From JASGDC01 sp047606545 (GTDB taxonomy: Bacteria; Actinomycetota; Actinomycetes; Actinomycetales; Micrococcaceae), in the NCBI GenBank assembly GCA_047606545.1, contig JASGEI010000006.1, positions 1 to 33,656 of the forward strand: a DNA stretch of 33,656 nucleotides, given 5' to 3'. The translations under genes and the position numbers were made by a program. Below are positions 1 to 8,700 of this stretch, piece after piece. Numbering within the stretch: position 1 is the first letter of the stretch; the number at the start of each line of letters is the position of its first letter. Below the pieces are notes generated by a model that made no database searches, was not told where the DNA came from, and worked only from the letters and a program-made list of their open reading frames with translations.

Positions 1-212
1 TTAGTCAAATCCACATCTCACTTTTTAATACTTTAAATAGTGGTAAGCATGAACTAACATCCCAACAAACTATTGATTTAGTATTATTAAGCCGATACTT
101 TGAACGAATCAGTGACCACGCAGTATCCGTATCAACCAAAGTCTACTACCTAGCAACAGGCGAATGGCGCACCGGCACTTTACCAATAATCACAAACGAA
201 GAAGAAAACTAA
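1..212 (+). CDS. phoU: PhoU-family phosphate regulator, 3' end only
   Basis: This is the C-terminal part (about 70 residues) of an open frame that enters from the left edge and stops with TAA at 210-212. The visible protein contains RYFERISDHAVSVSTKVYYL, which matches the last helix of PhoU proteins (consensus around ERIGDHAV...V.YLVTGE). PhoU is a cytoplasmic helical-bundle protein that links the Pst phosphate transporter to the PhoR/SenX3-type sensor kinase and represses the phosphate-starvation response. Position next to gpmA on the opposite strand is common in Actinomycetota. The start and most of the protein lie outside the window. A strong palindromic terminator follows 16 bases downstream. 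Confidence 0.9.
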   Translation, partial: SQIHISLFNTLNSGKHELTSQQTIDLVLLSRYFERISDHAVSVSTKVYYLATGEWRTGTLPIITNEEEN

Positions 213-228
213 GTTTTAAATTTAAAGA

Positions 229-261
229 CTAAGGGGTGGAATCATTGATTCCACCCCTTAG
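229..261 (+). terminator. Palindromic terminator after phoU
   Basis: Perfect inverted repeat: the 14-base arm at 231-244 (AAGGGGTGGAATCA) pairs with 246-259, and the flanking bases extend it to about 16 bp. The geometric loop is one base, so in RNA the innermost pairs must open. The downstream tract is only moderately T-rich (TGTGTTGTTTCG). The palindrome could act in both directions, which matters because phoU and ppk2 converge here. Confidence 0.75.
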
Positions 262-466
262 CTGTGTTGTTTCGTAGTTGTTGTTAGGAGTAAATCCCAA
301 CTTTTGCATAATCTCTTATGCAAAACTTTTTGGTATTTTACGATTTTAAGTGTACTTTGACTATAAAAAATCATTAAACACCAATTTAACTAAAAGTGTA
401 CACTAACAATATCTAGTTATTATTCTTAAGTATCTGAGTGTCTACTGACAATTTGTTCCAAAAAAT
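262..466. other. Gene-free stretch with two palindromic motifs
   Basis: No convincing coding region is seen between the phoU and ppk2 terminators. Two structures stand out. A 10-bp hairpin at 302-325 (TTTTGCATAA, loop TCTC, TTATGCAAAA) is followed by CTTTTT. Two copies of an AGTGTAC motif lie 47 bases apart: AAGTGTACTT at 348-357 and the perfect palindrome AGTGTACACT at 395-404. On the minus strand a TTGTCA hexamer (451-446) could be a -35 box, but its -10 partner is weak. Function unknown. Confidence 0.4.
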
Positions 467-501
467 AAAATGGACTAGTAGATTTACCACTAGTCCATTT
501 T
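467..501 (-). terminator. Intrinsic terminator of ppk2
   Basis: Inverted repeat with arms 467-479 (AAAATGGACTAGT) and 489-501 and a 9-base loop. Read on the minus strand it begins 16 bases after the ppk2 stop and is followed by a run of T, so it is a classical rho-independent terminator. Confidence 0.85.
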
Positions 502-517
502 TAATAAATTAGAAATA

Positions 518-1543
518 CTAACTATCGTCACGGTTTTCTGCACGTGGTGATCCAACAATTTTCTCATCTGGATTATCTACCACATCATGATCTTTGCCTT
601 TGTAGTCAAATTGGGAAAGTACCCAACGAATAGTTTCAATACGCGCACGTTTCTTATCATTAGATTTAACTACAGTCCAATGAGCATAAGGAGTATTGGT
701 GTAATAGAACATATCTTCTTTAGCTTTAGTGTAATCTTCCCACTTATCCAAACTACCAAGGTCGGTTGGTGAAAGTTTCCACTGTTTAATTCGATCTTTT
801 GAACGAGCCACGAAACGACGGTGCTGTTCTTCTTGCCCTACTGAGAACCATAACTTAATAATATGCGTTCCAGAATTATGCAGCATCCGTTCAAATTCAG
901 GAACTGAACGAATGAACTCTAAGTATTGCTCTTGCGTACAGTATCCCATAACACGTTCTACTCCAGCACGGTTATACCAGCTACGATCAAATAACACCAT
1001 TTCACCAGCAGCGGGTAAGTGTTTTACATAACGCTGGAAATACCATTGAGATTTTTCACGCTCAGTCGGAATACCCAAAGCTACTACCTGTGCACCACGT
1101 GGGTTAAGGTGTTCCATGAACCTTTTAATAGTTCCACCTTTACCAGCAGCATCGCGGCCTTCGAAGATAATAATAATCTTTTGTCCGCTTTCTTTAACCC
1201 AAGCCTGCAGCTTTAATAACTCAATTTGAAGTTTGCGTTTTTCCTTATCGTACTTCTTACGAGTCATCTTTTTATCGTAAGGATAATCAATCTTCCAAGC
1301 ATCTTTGCCTACTTCTGAACTTTCGTCTTTAAACTTTTTATCACGTTTTTCTAGCTCACGAATTTCATCAATTTCTTGGGTAATATCTACTTGACCTGGT
1401 TCAGCCATTTGAAAGTTAGATTCGATAGCAGGAGTTACTACAGGTTTTTTATGATTTTTACCGGTATCGCCTTGAACTTTAATACTTTCCTTTTTTTCAG
1501 TTTTATCTTTATCTACTTTATGTTTATGATGTTTTTCAGTCAT
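518..1543 (-). CDS. ppk2: Polyphosphate kinase 2 (PPK2 family)
   Basis: 341 residues. PPK2 enzymes transfer phosphate between polyphosphate and nucleotides, in most members favouring NDP or NMP phosphorylation at the expense of polyphosphate. The P-loop GRDAAGKGG is at residues 129-137 and the lid/Walker B stretch DRSWYNRAGVE at 186-196; both are hallmark PPK2 motifs. The first ~85 residues are a low-complexity Lys/His/Asp/Glu-rich extension, absent from the minimal fold and probably disordered. The start has GGAG and GGCGAG sequences just upstream. A strong terminator follows, so the gene is probably monocistronic. Single-domain architecture suggests class I PPK2; nucleotide preference cannot be read from the sequence. 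Confidence 0.93.
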   Translation of the reverse strand: MTEKHHKHKVDKDKTEKKESIKVQGDTGKNHKKPVVTPAIESNFQMAEPGQVDITQEIDEIRELEKRDKKFKDESSEVGKDAWKIDYPYDKKMTRKKYDKEKRKLQIELLKLQAWVKESGQKIIIIFEGRDAAGKGGTIKRFMEHLNPRGAQVVALGIPTEREKSQWYFQRYVKHLPAAGEMVLFDRSWYNRAGVERVMGYCTQEQYLEFIRSVPEFERMLHNSGTHIIKLWFSVGQEEQHRRFVARSKDRIKQWKLSPTDLGSLDKWEDYTKAKEDMFYYTNTPYAHWTVVKSNDKKRARIETIRWVLSQFDYKGKDHDVVDNPDEKIVGSPRAENRDDS

Positions 1544-1576
1544 CTCGCCTAATCTCCATTAATTATTTAATTAAAA

Positions 1577-1609
1577 GAAAATGAGCCTAGATGAACTAGG
1601 CTCATTTTC
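1577..1609 (-). terminator. Intrinsic terminator of gpmA
   Basis: A perfect 14-bp stem: GAAAATGAGCCTAG (1577-1590) with CTAGGCTCATTTTC (1596-1609), loop ATGAA. It starts about 11 bases after the gpmA stop; on the minus strand a T-rich stretch follows. It also insulates ppk2 from gpmA. Confidence 0.88.
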
Positions 1610-1619
1610 TATAAAACGT

Positions 1620-2375
1620 TTATTTCTTTGCTTGCCCTTGAGATGCAACATCTTTGATTGATGCTTCTGCAGCCTCAGGGTCTAGGTAACGTCCACCTTT
1701 TTTAACCGGTTTCAAATCTTCATCTAATTCATAAACGAGTGGAATACCAGTTGGGATATTAAGATCAGTGATTTCTTCATCAGAAATACCATCCAAGTGC
1801 TTAACTAAAGCACGTAGTGAGTTACCATGGGCAACTACAAGCACTACCTTATCTTCCTGCAGTTTCTTAGAAATACTCTTTTCCCAATATGGAAGCATCC
1901 GCTCAAGTACATCTTTTAGACATTCGGTACGAGGCAATTCCTTATCTGGAACATCTGCATAGCGTGGATCGCCTACCTGTGAGTACTTATCATCATCAGC
2001 TAGCACTGGAGGTGGCGTATCATAAGAACGGCGCCAAATCTTGAACTGCTCTGGACCATATTCAGCAAGTGTCTCAGCTTTATCTTTACCTTGTAGTGCA
2101 CCATAATGACGTTCGTTTAGACGCCAGTTACGTTCAACATCAATCCATGAACGATCTGCTTCTTCAAGAGCAATATTAGCTGTACTGATTGCACGAGTTA
2201 ACCTAGAAGTGAAAACAAAATCTGGAAGAATATTTTCTTCTTTCATTAGCTCACCACCACGCTTAGCTTCTTCACGCCCTTTATCAATAAGAGGCACGTC
2301 AACCCAGCCAGTAAATAAGTTTTTTTCATTCCAATCGCTACGACCATGTCGTAATAAAATCAATTTATAAGTCAT
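1620..2375 (-). CDS. gpmA: 2,3-bisphosphoglycerate-dependent phosphoglycerate mutase
   Basis: 251 residues, the usual length of the dPGM family. It interconverts 3-phosphoglycerate and 2-phosphoglycerate in glycolysis and gluconeogenesis through a phosphohistidine intermediate. The RHG signature sits at residues 9-11 within RHGRSDWN, with His10 as the phosphorylated residue; the second histidine is His183 in VVAHGNSLRALVKHL, and LNERHYG (about 86-92) supplies the acid residue. The start has no Shine-Dalgarno sequence. Instead a TACAAT hexamer ends six bases before the ATG, the geometry of a leaderless transcript. An efficient terminator follows. Confidence 0.96.
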   Translation of the reverse strand: MTYKLILLRHGRSDWNEKNLFTGWVDVPLIDKGREEAKRGGELMKEENILPDFVFTSRLTRAISTANIALEEADRSWIDVERNWRLNERHYGALQGKDKAETLAEYGPEQFKIWRRSYDTPPPVLADDDKYSQVGDPRYADVPDKELPRTECLKDVLERMLPYWEKSISKKLQEDKVVLVVAHGNSLRALVKHLDGISDEEITDLNIPTGIPLVYELDEDLKPVKKGGRYLDPEAAEASIKDVASQGQAKK

Positions 2376-2381
2376 ATTTTT

Positions 2382-2387
2382 ATTGTA
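2382..2387 (-). promoter_or_regulatory. Probable -10 box for a leaderless gpmA transcript
   Basis: TACAAT on the minus strand, followed by AAAAAT and then the gpmA ATG. The normal -10 to start-point distance places transcription initiation at or within one base of the A of ATG. No Shine-Dalgarno-like sequence precedes the gene. Confidence 0.55.
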
Positions 2388-2420
2388 CTACTTTCGGATA
2401 ATTACTTACGAAAATCAAAA

Positions 2421-3320
2421 TTAAACTGCACGACGTTGTTGAGGATACTCTTCATTCACAATTGGTGCTTCTGTTGGCTTTGGTGGACGCTTTATCGAGT
2501 GCACACTAGCTAACTTTTCATTTGTGTCTTTGGGATTTTGCACATTGTAAAGCTGAGGTTTTTGACGTTCAGGAGCTTTTGGTGATTTAGCATAAAGTGG
2601 CTGAGGCACTGAGACTGGTTCCCACTTTTCTTGCACTTCATAATAACCAGATTCAGCTGGAATAGGTGGGTTAAAAGCATCGTAATTATCGTATGCTTCA
2701 CCCTTAGCAGTATTTGCACGCCCGGCAGCAAAATAGCTTGCATCCAAATTCTCTACTCTAGCTGGAGTAGTCGCTAAATCGAAAGGGGTACTTTCATTAA
2801 GTTGTGACTGAGATTGCTCTCTTTTATCATCCCCTACATTTCCCGTATTATGTGACAAAGCGGCAGTTAAATTTGGTCTAGGTGTAGCTGACTTATGTGC
2901 ATGAAATGGCACTACATTTGAAACAGGCTTTGAAACAGGCTTTGAAACAGGCTTTGAAACAGGCTTTGAAACAGCTCCCGGATTAGCTACTTGATCTTGC
3001 TCAACAACTTGTGCAGTAATAACTTGTTTTTTAACTACACGATTATGCTGAGGTAGTTGCCTTTTATAGAATGTAAAAAAGTTATCTGAATCGTCTTCTT
3101 CCTCATACAACTCTTTAAGATTGCCAACTTCAGTGACATGTCGATACATTATGAAGAAAATAACAGAAATTGATAGTGCCGAAACTGTGACAAGGTAAGT
3201 ACTTCCAGCGCGGAACTCGTAGATACCAGCTAGTAAAGACAGGACTAATGCAGAAATAGAGATTCCGCTAAAAGTCCTAGTTGTTTCAACTAGCTTATTT
3301 AAAGCTTGGTCATTTGACAT
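2421..3320 (-). CDS. Two-helix membrane protein with disordered tail, probable GlpR/SepX-type divisome protein
   Basis: 299 residues. Two hydrophobic segments lie near the N terminus (about 19-36 and 40-58), separated by a short turn, followed by an approximately 235-residue polar tail rich in Pro, Lys, Ser, Gln and Asn. The tail carries an SKPV repeat (five 12-base units) and ends RRAV. Position supports a family call: actinobacteria commonly have galU - moeA/glp - rimJ - two-helix membrane protein (Rv0993 to Rv0996 in M. tuberculosis), and that last protein is the family described as SepX in Streptomyces and GlpR, the membrane partner of the gephyrin-like protein Glp, in corynebacteria. Here it follows the rimJ-type gene by 115 bases. 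The RRAV end agrees with my memory of the family. No strong Shine-Dalgarno is visible; AAGAAG precedes the ATG. Homology is inferred, not tested. Confidence 0.6.
   Translation of the reverse strand: MSNDQALNKLVETTRTFSGISISALVLSLLAGIYEFRAGSTYLVTVSALSISVIFFIMYRHVTEVGNLKELYEEEDDSDNFFTFYKRQLPQHNRVVKKQVITAQVVEQDQVANPGAVSKPVSKPVSKPVSKPVSNVVPFHAHKSATPRPNLTAALSHNTGNVGDDKREQSQSQLNESTPFDLATTPARVENLDASYFAAGRANTAKGEAYDNYDAFNPPIPAESGYYEVQEKWEPVSVPQPLYAKSPKAPERQKPQLYNVQNPKDTNEKLASVHSIKRPPKPTEAPIVNEEYPQQRRAV
2917..2976 (-). repeat. 12-base tandem repeat encoding SKPV
   Basis: Five consecutive units of TTTGAAACAGGC (plus-strand reading); the first four identical and the fifth ending in two changed bases. 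Being a multiple of three it keeps the reading frame and encodes an SKPV-type repeat in the tail of the membrane protein. Likely to vary in copy number by slippage. Confidence 0.9.
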
Positions 3321-3435
3321 AAACTTGTACTTCTTACCTTCAATGTATATAACACTTACAGTATCTATCTTAAAGGGGAAGAAAAGATAAACAACTCTAT
3401 GACAGTATAACAGGCAATAAAATTTATCAAAAATC

Positions 3436-4032
3436 CTATTTTTTTCTAGCCTTTTTAAGGAAATCTACAACTGAAGGTCCATTTTCACCATTTATGAGAG
3501 CAAAAGAAATATGATCTGCCCATTTTCCATTAATATGAGCAAATTCTTTTCGATAACCTTCACGTCGCATTCCTAGTTTTTCTGGAATGCGTAAACTTGC
3601 AACATTTTCTGGACGCACATGAATTTCAATACGGTGTAATTGAAGCTGGTTAAAGCAATAATCTATCGTCATTGCCACCCCTAAAGCACTTAACCCTTGC
3701 CCTGCATATTCTTCCGAAATCCAATAGCCGATTTGCCCAGAGCACTGTGAACCATAATTAATATCAGCTACTGTTACTTGCCCAATTAATTTACCATTAA
3801 CTTCCATAGCAAAAGGTAACATCTTACCATTGCGAGCTTCTTTTTCTAGAATTCGGCGAATTGTAGGAAATTTAAGTATAGTATCGTCAAAAGGTGAAGT
3901 GGCCTCCCACTGTGCTAACCAGTCATGGTTTTGCTCTCTAACCGTATACCAAGCATTTTTATCAGAACGCTTTAATGGGCGTAAAACTAATGACCCATGG
4001 TGTAACACCACAGGCCATTGGTCATAAAGCAC
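3436..4032 (-). CDS. RimJ/RimL-type GNAT N-acetyltransferase
   Basis: 198 residues of the GNAT fold. Motif A with the acetyl-CoA pyrophosphate-binding loop is seen as GYWISEEYAGQGLSALGVAM (about 126-145), followed by the family-typical HRIEIHVRPENVASLRIPEKLGM stretch near 155-177. RimJ/RimL-type enzymes acetylate N-terminal amino groups of proteins, but the substrate of this actinobacterial branch cannot be deduced. The start is GTG; it lies 11 bases after the galU stop, so the two are almost certainly cotranscribed. In related genomes a moeA/glp gene sits between them; it is missing here. Confidence 0.88.
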   Translation of the reverse strand: MLYDQWPVVLHHGSLVLRPLKRSDKNAWYTVREQNHDWLAQWEATSPFDDTILKFPTIRRILEKEARNGKMLPFAMEVNGKLIGQVTVADINYGSQCSGQIGYWISEEYAGQGLSALGVAMTIDYCFNQLQLHRIEIHVRPENVASLRIPEKLGMRREGYRKEFAHINGKWADHISFALINGENGPSVVDFLKKARKK

Positions 4033-4043
4033 GATAGTACGCC

Positions 4044-4943
4044 TTACTTATTAGAATCCAAATTAGGAACGTACTCTTGTAGCCACTGTTTAAGATCAGG
4101 TCCAAGATCATCACGATCTGCAGCTAACTGGATTACTGCTTTAATGTAATCTAGTTTATCCCCTGTATCATAACGGCGGCCTTTAAATACTACACCGTAT
4201 ACACCATGAGAGCTTGAATCCTCCGCAAGAGTATTTAGAGCATCAGTAAGTTGGATTTCATCACCTTTACCTGGTTTAGTTTCTTTCAGTACTTCGAAAA
4301 CTTCAGGTGCTAGAACATAACGACCAATAACTGCAAGGTTAGAAGGTGCATCTTTTGGATCTGGCTTTTCAACCATCGTATTAATCTTTAGTAGACCGTC
4401 ATCGGTCTTTGTAACATCTGCACATCCATAAGCACTAATACTATCTTCTGGAACTTCCATTAGTGCAATAACTGACCCACCAGTTTTTTCCTGAACCTCA
4501 ATCATTTCAGCGAGCAATGTATCACGAGCATCAATCAGGTCATCACCGAGTAGTACCGCAAATGGCTCACTACCAACATGTTGTTCAGCCATAAGCACTG
4601 CGTGACCTAGACCTTTTGGATCACCTTGACGCAAGTAATGTACATCAGCTAATTCTGTAGACTTTTGGATTTTTTCAAGCTTTTCAGTATCGCCCTTTTT
4701 CTCTAAGTTAGCTTCTAACTCTCCCATACGATCGAAATGATCTTCTAGTGGGCGCTTATTACGACCAGTAATCATTAATACATCGTCAATACCTACTGAG
4801 GCTACTTCTTCTACGATATATTGAATTGCTGGCTTATCTACTACTGGCAACATCTCCTTTGGCACTGCCTTTGTCGCTGGCAAGAAACGAGTTCCTAGAC
4901 CAGCTGCCGGGATTACTGCTTTACGTACTTTTTGTTCAGTCAT
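4044..4943 (-). CDS. galU: UTP-glucose-1-phosphate uridylyltransferase
   Basis: 299 residues from the chosen start. Makes UDP-glucose from UTP and glucose-1-phosphate, the activated sugar for cell-surface glycans and galactose metabolism. The nucleotidyltransferase signature PAAGLGTRFLPATKAVPKEM is at the N terminus; the GDD of LLGDDLI, the VEKP of TMVEKPDPKD and GKGDEIQLTDAL are further family motifs. An upstream in-frame ATG at 4955 exists, but GGAGG lies five bases before the ATG at 4943 and overlaps the upstream one, so 4943 is preferred. First gene of an operon with the acetyltransferase. A TATACT hexamer at 4976-4971 could be its -10 box. Confidence 0.96.
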   Translation of the reverse strand: MTEQKVRKAVIPAAGLGTRFLPATKAVPKEMLPVVDKPAIQYIVEEVASVGIDDVLMITGRNKRPLEDHFDRMGELEANLEKKGDTEKLEKIQKSTELADVHYLRQGDPKGLGHAVLMAEQHVGSEPFAVLLGDDLIDARDTLLAEMIEVQEKTGGSVIALMEVPEDSISAYGCADVTKTDDGLLKINTMVEKPDPKDAPSNLAVIGRYVLAPEVFEVLKETKPGKGDEIQLTDALNTLAEDSSSHGVYGVVFKGRRYDTGDKLDYIKAVIQLAADRDDLGPDLKQWLQEYVPNLDSNK

Positions 4944-5129
4944 TTTATCCTCCATACATATAAGAATACCAGTATAGGATAGCGAAATAGAAAATTAGCT
5001 TAAAATCAGACAAATAGATTTTTACTAAATACTTTATAAACCGTCTAACTTCCTAAAAGGTATCAGCCACCCACTTTTCCTCCACATAGGTAGCAGGAGC
5101 AACCGTGGCTATCATAAGCTGATTAATAT

Positions 5130-5579
5130 ATGGAAAAATATATACAATTTATAGCACGCTATCGGAAGCAATTATTAATATTAATGGGAGCTTTATTAAT
5201 CAGTGCTGCGCTAAATAGCTTAGTTGCCAGAGAAAAATCTTGCCCAGAAGTAAGCATAGCCGTGCCTAGCCCTTCAAAAACTACTCTTACATTGCACAAC
5301 GAGTATGAAGCCATACCATTGACTGGCATTAACCCACATCTAGCTGCCACTGCTAAAAGTGGCAATGTTATTAATCTAAATTTTCCAAGTGTCAAGAAAA
5401 GCTTTACCAACCTGAAAGTACTAGCAAGTACGGAAAACCTTATTATTGTGGAAGCACACAAAGAACAAGCTAAAGAAATAACAACTTTACAACACGAAAA
5501 GCTAACTTTGAGCTTTACGAATTTTAATCCCAGTGAGGTGGACGCTGTTGCCGATACCACTGATCAGAATAAGCACTAG
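5130..5579 (+). CDS. Small N-terminally anchored secreted protein, possible degenerate SAF/RcpC-like
   Basis: 149 residues. A basic N terminus (ARYRKQ) precedes one hydrophobic segment (about 14-31), then a soluble, presumably extracytoplasmic domain with alternating beta-type hydrophobicity (for example NLIIVEAHKEQAKEITTL). I do not recognise a firm family. In many actinobacteria a SAF-domain (CpaB/RcpC-like) protein is encoded on the far side of galU, and the C-terminal pattern here is loosely compatible, so a diverged member is possible. The ATG has no Shine-Dalgarno of its own; an AGGAG at 5095-5099 instead fits a five-codon ORF (GTG 5105, TGA 5120-5122) ending seven bases before this ATG. 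Its 3' end overlaps the opposing small gene by 56 bases. Confidence 0.6.
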   Translation: MEKYIQFIARYRKQLLILMGALLISAALNSLVAREKSCPEVSIAVPSPSKTTLTLHNEYEAIPLTGINPHLAATAKSGNVINLNFPSVKKSFTNLKVLASTENLIIVEAHKEQAKEITTLQHEKLTLSFTNFNPSEVDAVADTTDQNKH

Positions 5580-5724
5580 TATTTTCCGATTCTGACCAAT
5601 TTTCATCTCGGTCAGATTTAGCACTTTGCCGTAAAACTGACTTACGTAAAGTAACAGCTGGACGACGTTTGGCCTTGCTATTACTCTGCTTCGGTTTCGC
5701 TGTGTTCTTCTTCGACTGCATCAT
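5524..5724 (-). CDS. Small basic protein ending RPPHWD, overlapping the helicase-like gene
   Basis: 66 residues: a Lys/Arg/Ser-rich first half (SKAKRRPAVTLRKSVL) and an acidic/aromatic second half ending DQWYRQQRPPHWD. I cannot name the family, but short actinobacterial proteins with a terminal RPPHW-type motif are familiar to me, and the composition is protein-like. The start (tandem ATG codons) lies inside the last 44 bases of the helicase-like gene in another frame, which suggests translational coupling; the Shine-Dalgarno is weak (AAAGAG). Its last 56 bases are antisense to the end of the small membrane-anchored gene. Real gene more likely than not. Confidence 0.55.
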   Translation of the reverse strand: MMQSKKNTAKPKQSNSKAKRRPAVTLRKSVLRQSAKSDRDENWSESENTSAYSDQWYRQQRPPHWD

Positions 5725-8700
5725 TTTTAGGCTCTTTAACTTTTACACTTCCTTGGAGGTAATCCTCAATAGATACTGCATAAAGATCTGCATCTGTGAA
5801 AGCTTCTAATGACCACAGTGGCATATATCGCCAGCCATAAGTTTCAAAAAGCTCTGGGCGTAACCTATTACGTTCACGAACGCTCATATTACGATAACGT
5901 TCAGTACCATCAGATTCGACTGCCAATGGGCGGACTCTTTGATCACGCAAGTCAGTTACTTTCTTACCACTAGTTAGTAAATCAGAATATACCGCTAGGT
6001 CAATCTCATTACCGTAGTTTTCTGCAACGTTAAGATTAAAGTTCTTTAATCTATTTGCTAGCTCTACTGTCAATGGGTTGTTTAAAGCTGAAATGTTAAC
6101 TTCTTCAGGTTTAACCACTGACTTCTCACCATAGTTAGCAGTCAAGCCATTATCTTCAGCAAACTTAACCAATGCGTATATACCTTTAGCGCCAGTATCA
6201 AGTTTTTCTGGTTTCAAGTTTTCTGCTTTAAAGCAAGACACAAAGTTAAGTTTTTTCTTTGCCCAAGTTAAGGATTGCACAAATAACTCATAACCGTTAT
6301 CAGTAGAAAGTGGTCCGAAATCATAAACGACTCGACCATGTGGATTGAAGCCATAACCAAGTGAGAAAATAATGTTATCCCTAGTTACCCCATAAGCTTG
6401 TTCTAATGTCAATACCGTAAAAGGAGTAGTTTCTAGGTGCTGTTTGATAAAGCTGTTAAGTTCACGATCACTTTCAAGCTCAGCAGCAAAATCTTCATTT
6501 AACCTAGCTGCATGTACCTGACTAGCTGTAATAACAGCTAGACTTTCTTCAGGGTTTAAACGTACATGTTCTTTAACAAGCTTAATTACATAATCTCGTT
6601 CATCCTGAATAGATTCAATTGAATCCTTTTGCGTACCTTGTCGCCCGAAGCCTTGTGATACATAATGCACAGCTAAAGCTGATTCTGTATTTAGTAACGA
6701 TGAAGCTAGCGGCAAACGCAAGACATCATTGTAGTAATTTTGCTCACGCATGAAATCTACTAATTTTTCATCGACTGTGCGGTACATTGTACGCAATTTA
6801 AGCTGAGTTGATACAGAATCTAATGCTTCCAAAGCTGACCTCGAATCATCATCACTGCTAAAATTCAGCTCATTTTGTTCAACTTCCACACTAAAAGGCT
6901 TCGGTGCAGCAATACTATCATCACCAAATGCAATTACCTGATTAGTGCGTGCGATAGCTGGCAACGTAGATACAATATTTGTCTTAGCTGCATCCAAAAC
7001 AATGGCTACATCAAAATGGACATCACGAGGAATATCGTTGATATTTGCTGGAGACGCTACCCAAATTGGCGTCAAAGAATTTAATAAATCTGGGGCAAGT
7101 TGCCATACATGTAGCAATGGTGCCATATATGAGCGTAACAATTCTTTAATCTGACTAGCCTGGTCTGGGTAAGCTCTAACAGATTGATTCCAGTTTAACT
7201 TCATATTGTAAGCTAGGCGCTCTGCACAGCTAGCAATATGTGCTTTATCATTAATGCGGAATTCCGCTTGCAATTTGCGTAGTGTAGGACCGTCGGCAAG
7301 ATTGACACCATCTTTACTAGAGTCAATCATTTCTTGCAGTACTGATTGCCACCATGCCAACTCAATTTCATTACTTAGTTGACTTGCTGGCACACGTCGC
7401 ATAATGCAGTCTTCTAGCAAATCACCATAACCACTATTGATTAAATCATATTCAATCTTGTTAGTGCTTGGAAGATTGTTTAAAACATCTTGGTCATTAG
7501 CTAAAGCATTAAGACGTTTTTGTAAGTCTTGATAACGCATTCGATACAAAGTATCACCATCGTAAGTAGTTACCAGATACTTAGAAAGTCGCTTAAGTTT
7601 ATCCATCACTTTCTGATATGTCTGATAAATCATTTCAGTATTTTGATGCACTCTAGGCGCATCCTCAGTTGCAGCAAACTTATGCCAGTGCTGAGCTTGT
7701 TCTTGCACATTAATTAGAGCTTCGTGCAAATCAACTGGAATTGCTACATCATCAAGAATTAAACCCTTTGCTTGATTTTTAAGCTTATTACGTGAAATTA
7801 CCCCAATTTGGATATTTTCTTCACGACGCCATGATGATGGCGCAGTGGCAGCAATCATTTCAGCTAACTCAATATTAAATATCTCTTTTTTAAAAGTGCC
7901 TAAGCTTTCTTCCACTGCTAGTAGCACTTCTAACTGTTGACCCCAACCACGTGGAGTACGCGCCAAACGAATACTAGAATACTTTGCAATTGCAGTCATT
8001 TGCTGTACTAACTCAGGAAAATCTCTTGTAGAAAGCTCTTTAGCAAGAGTTCGTGCTTCCTGCACTTGTTCCCTGTCATGAATATCAGCGCGATACCAAG
8101 CACTGTGATGTGTTAAATCTTGGAAATACCCTAAAGAAGCTAACTCGTCAAACTTTCTATTTGTTTCTTTACGATCGAGACTTTTTTCTAACACATCACG
8201 TTCAAGGTAGACCTGAGTACTTGGTGGATTATCTAATTGCTTAAGCTCGGTAAGAGTCTTCATTGCTGAAAGTGGTGAGCTATTCCAAGGATTAAGGTCT
8301 CTATGCAGTAACTCTACGTGCTTCTTCAAAGCTTTACGCTGGTTACGTAATTTGCTATAAAGATCCTTTACATCTTTTTCACGGGCACGCTCATTTTGAA
8401 ATAACGCGTTTATAAGTTGCTGCTTAATGTCCGCTGCTTGAGTTACATCTAGTACTAGATTTTCTAGATTTAACTCTTGAAGTTTATTAATAATCTCAGC
8501 AATTTCAGCACGACGTTCCCCAAGAACTAATACTCGCTTGCCTTCAGAAACTAAAGTACCAAGACTATTAACTATAGTTTGCGTAGCACCTGTTCCTGGG
8601 GGTGTGCGCACTGTAGCATTTTTCCCAGCAGCAACTACATCAATTACTGCTTGCTGGTCCGCGTCCGCATCTAAAAGCAAAAATTCCTTTTCTGGGTCAC

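Noticed and set aside
2917..2976. Possible CRISPR-like repeat
   Set aside because: Units are only 12 bases, contiguous without spacers and inside a coding frame.
5053..5115. 20-codon minus-strand ORF (ATG to TAG) upstream of galU
   Set aside because: Composition looks protein-like, but there is no ribosome site and no recognisable family; too short to call.
5159..5560. 133-codon frame opposite the small anchored protein
   Set aside because: The plus-strand frame has a coherent anchor plus soluble domain, while this one is mostly Ser/Leu/Ala shadow sequence without a ribosome site; neither has strong homology, so the choice is less certain than for the others.
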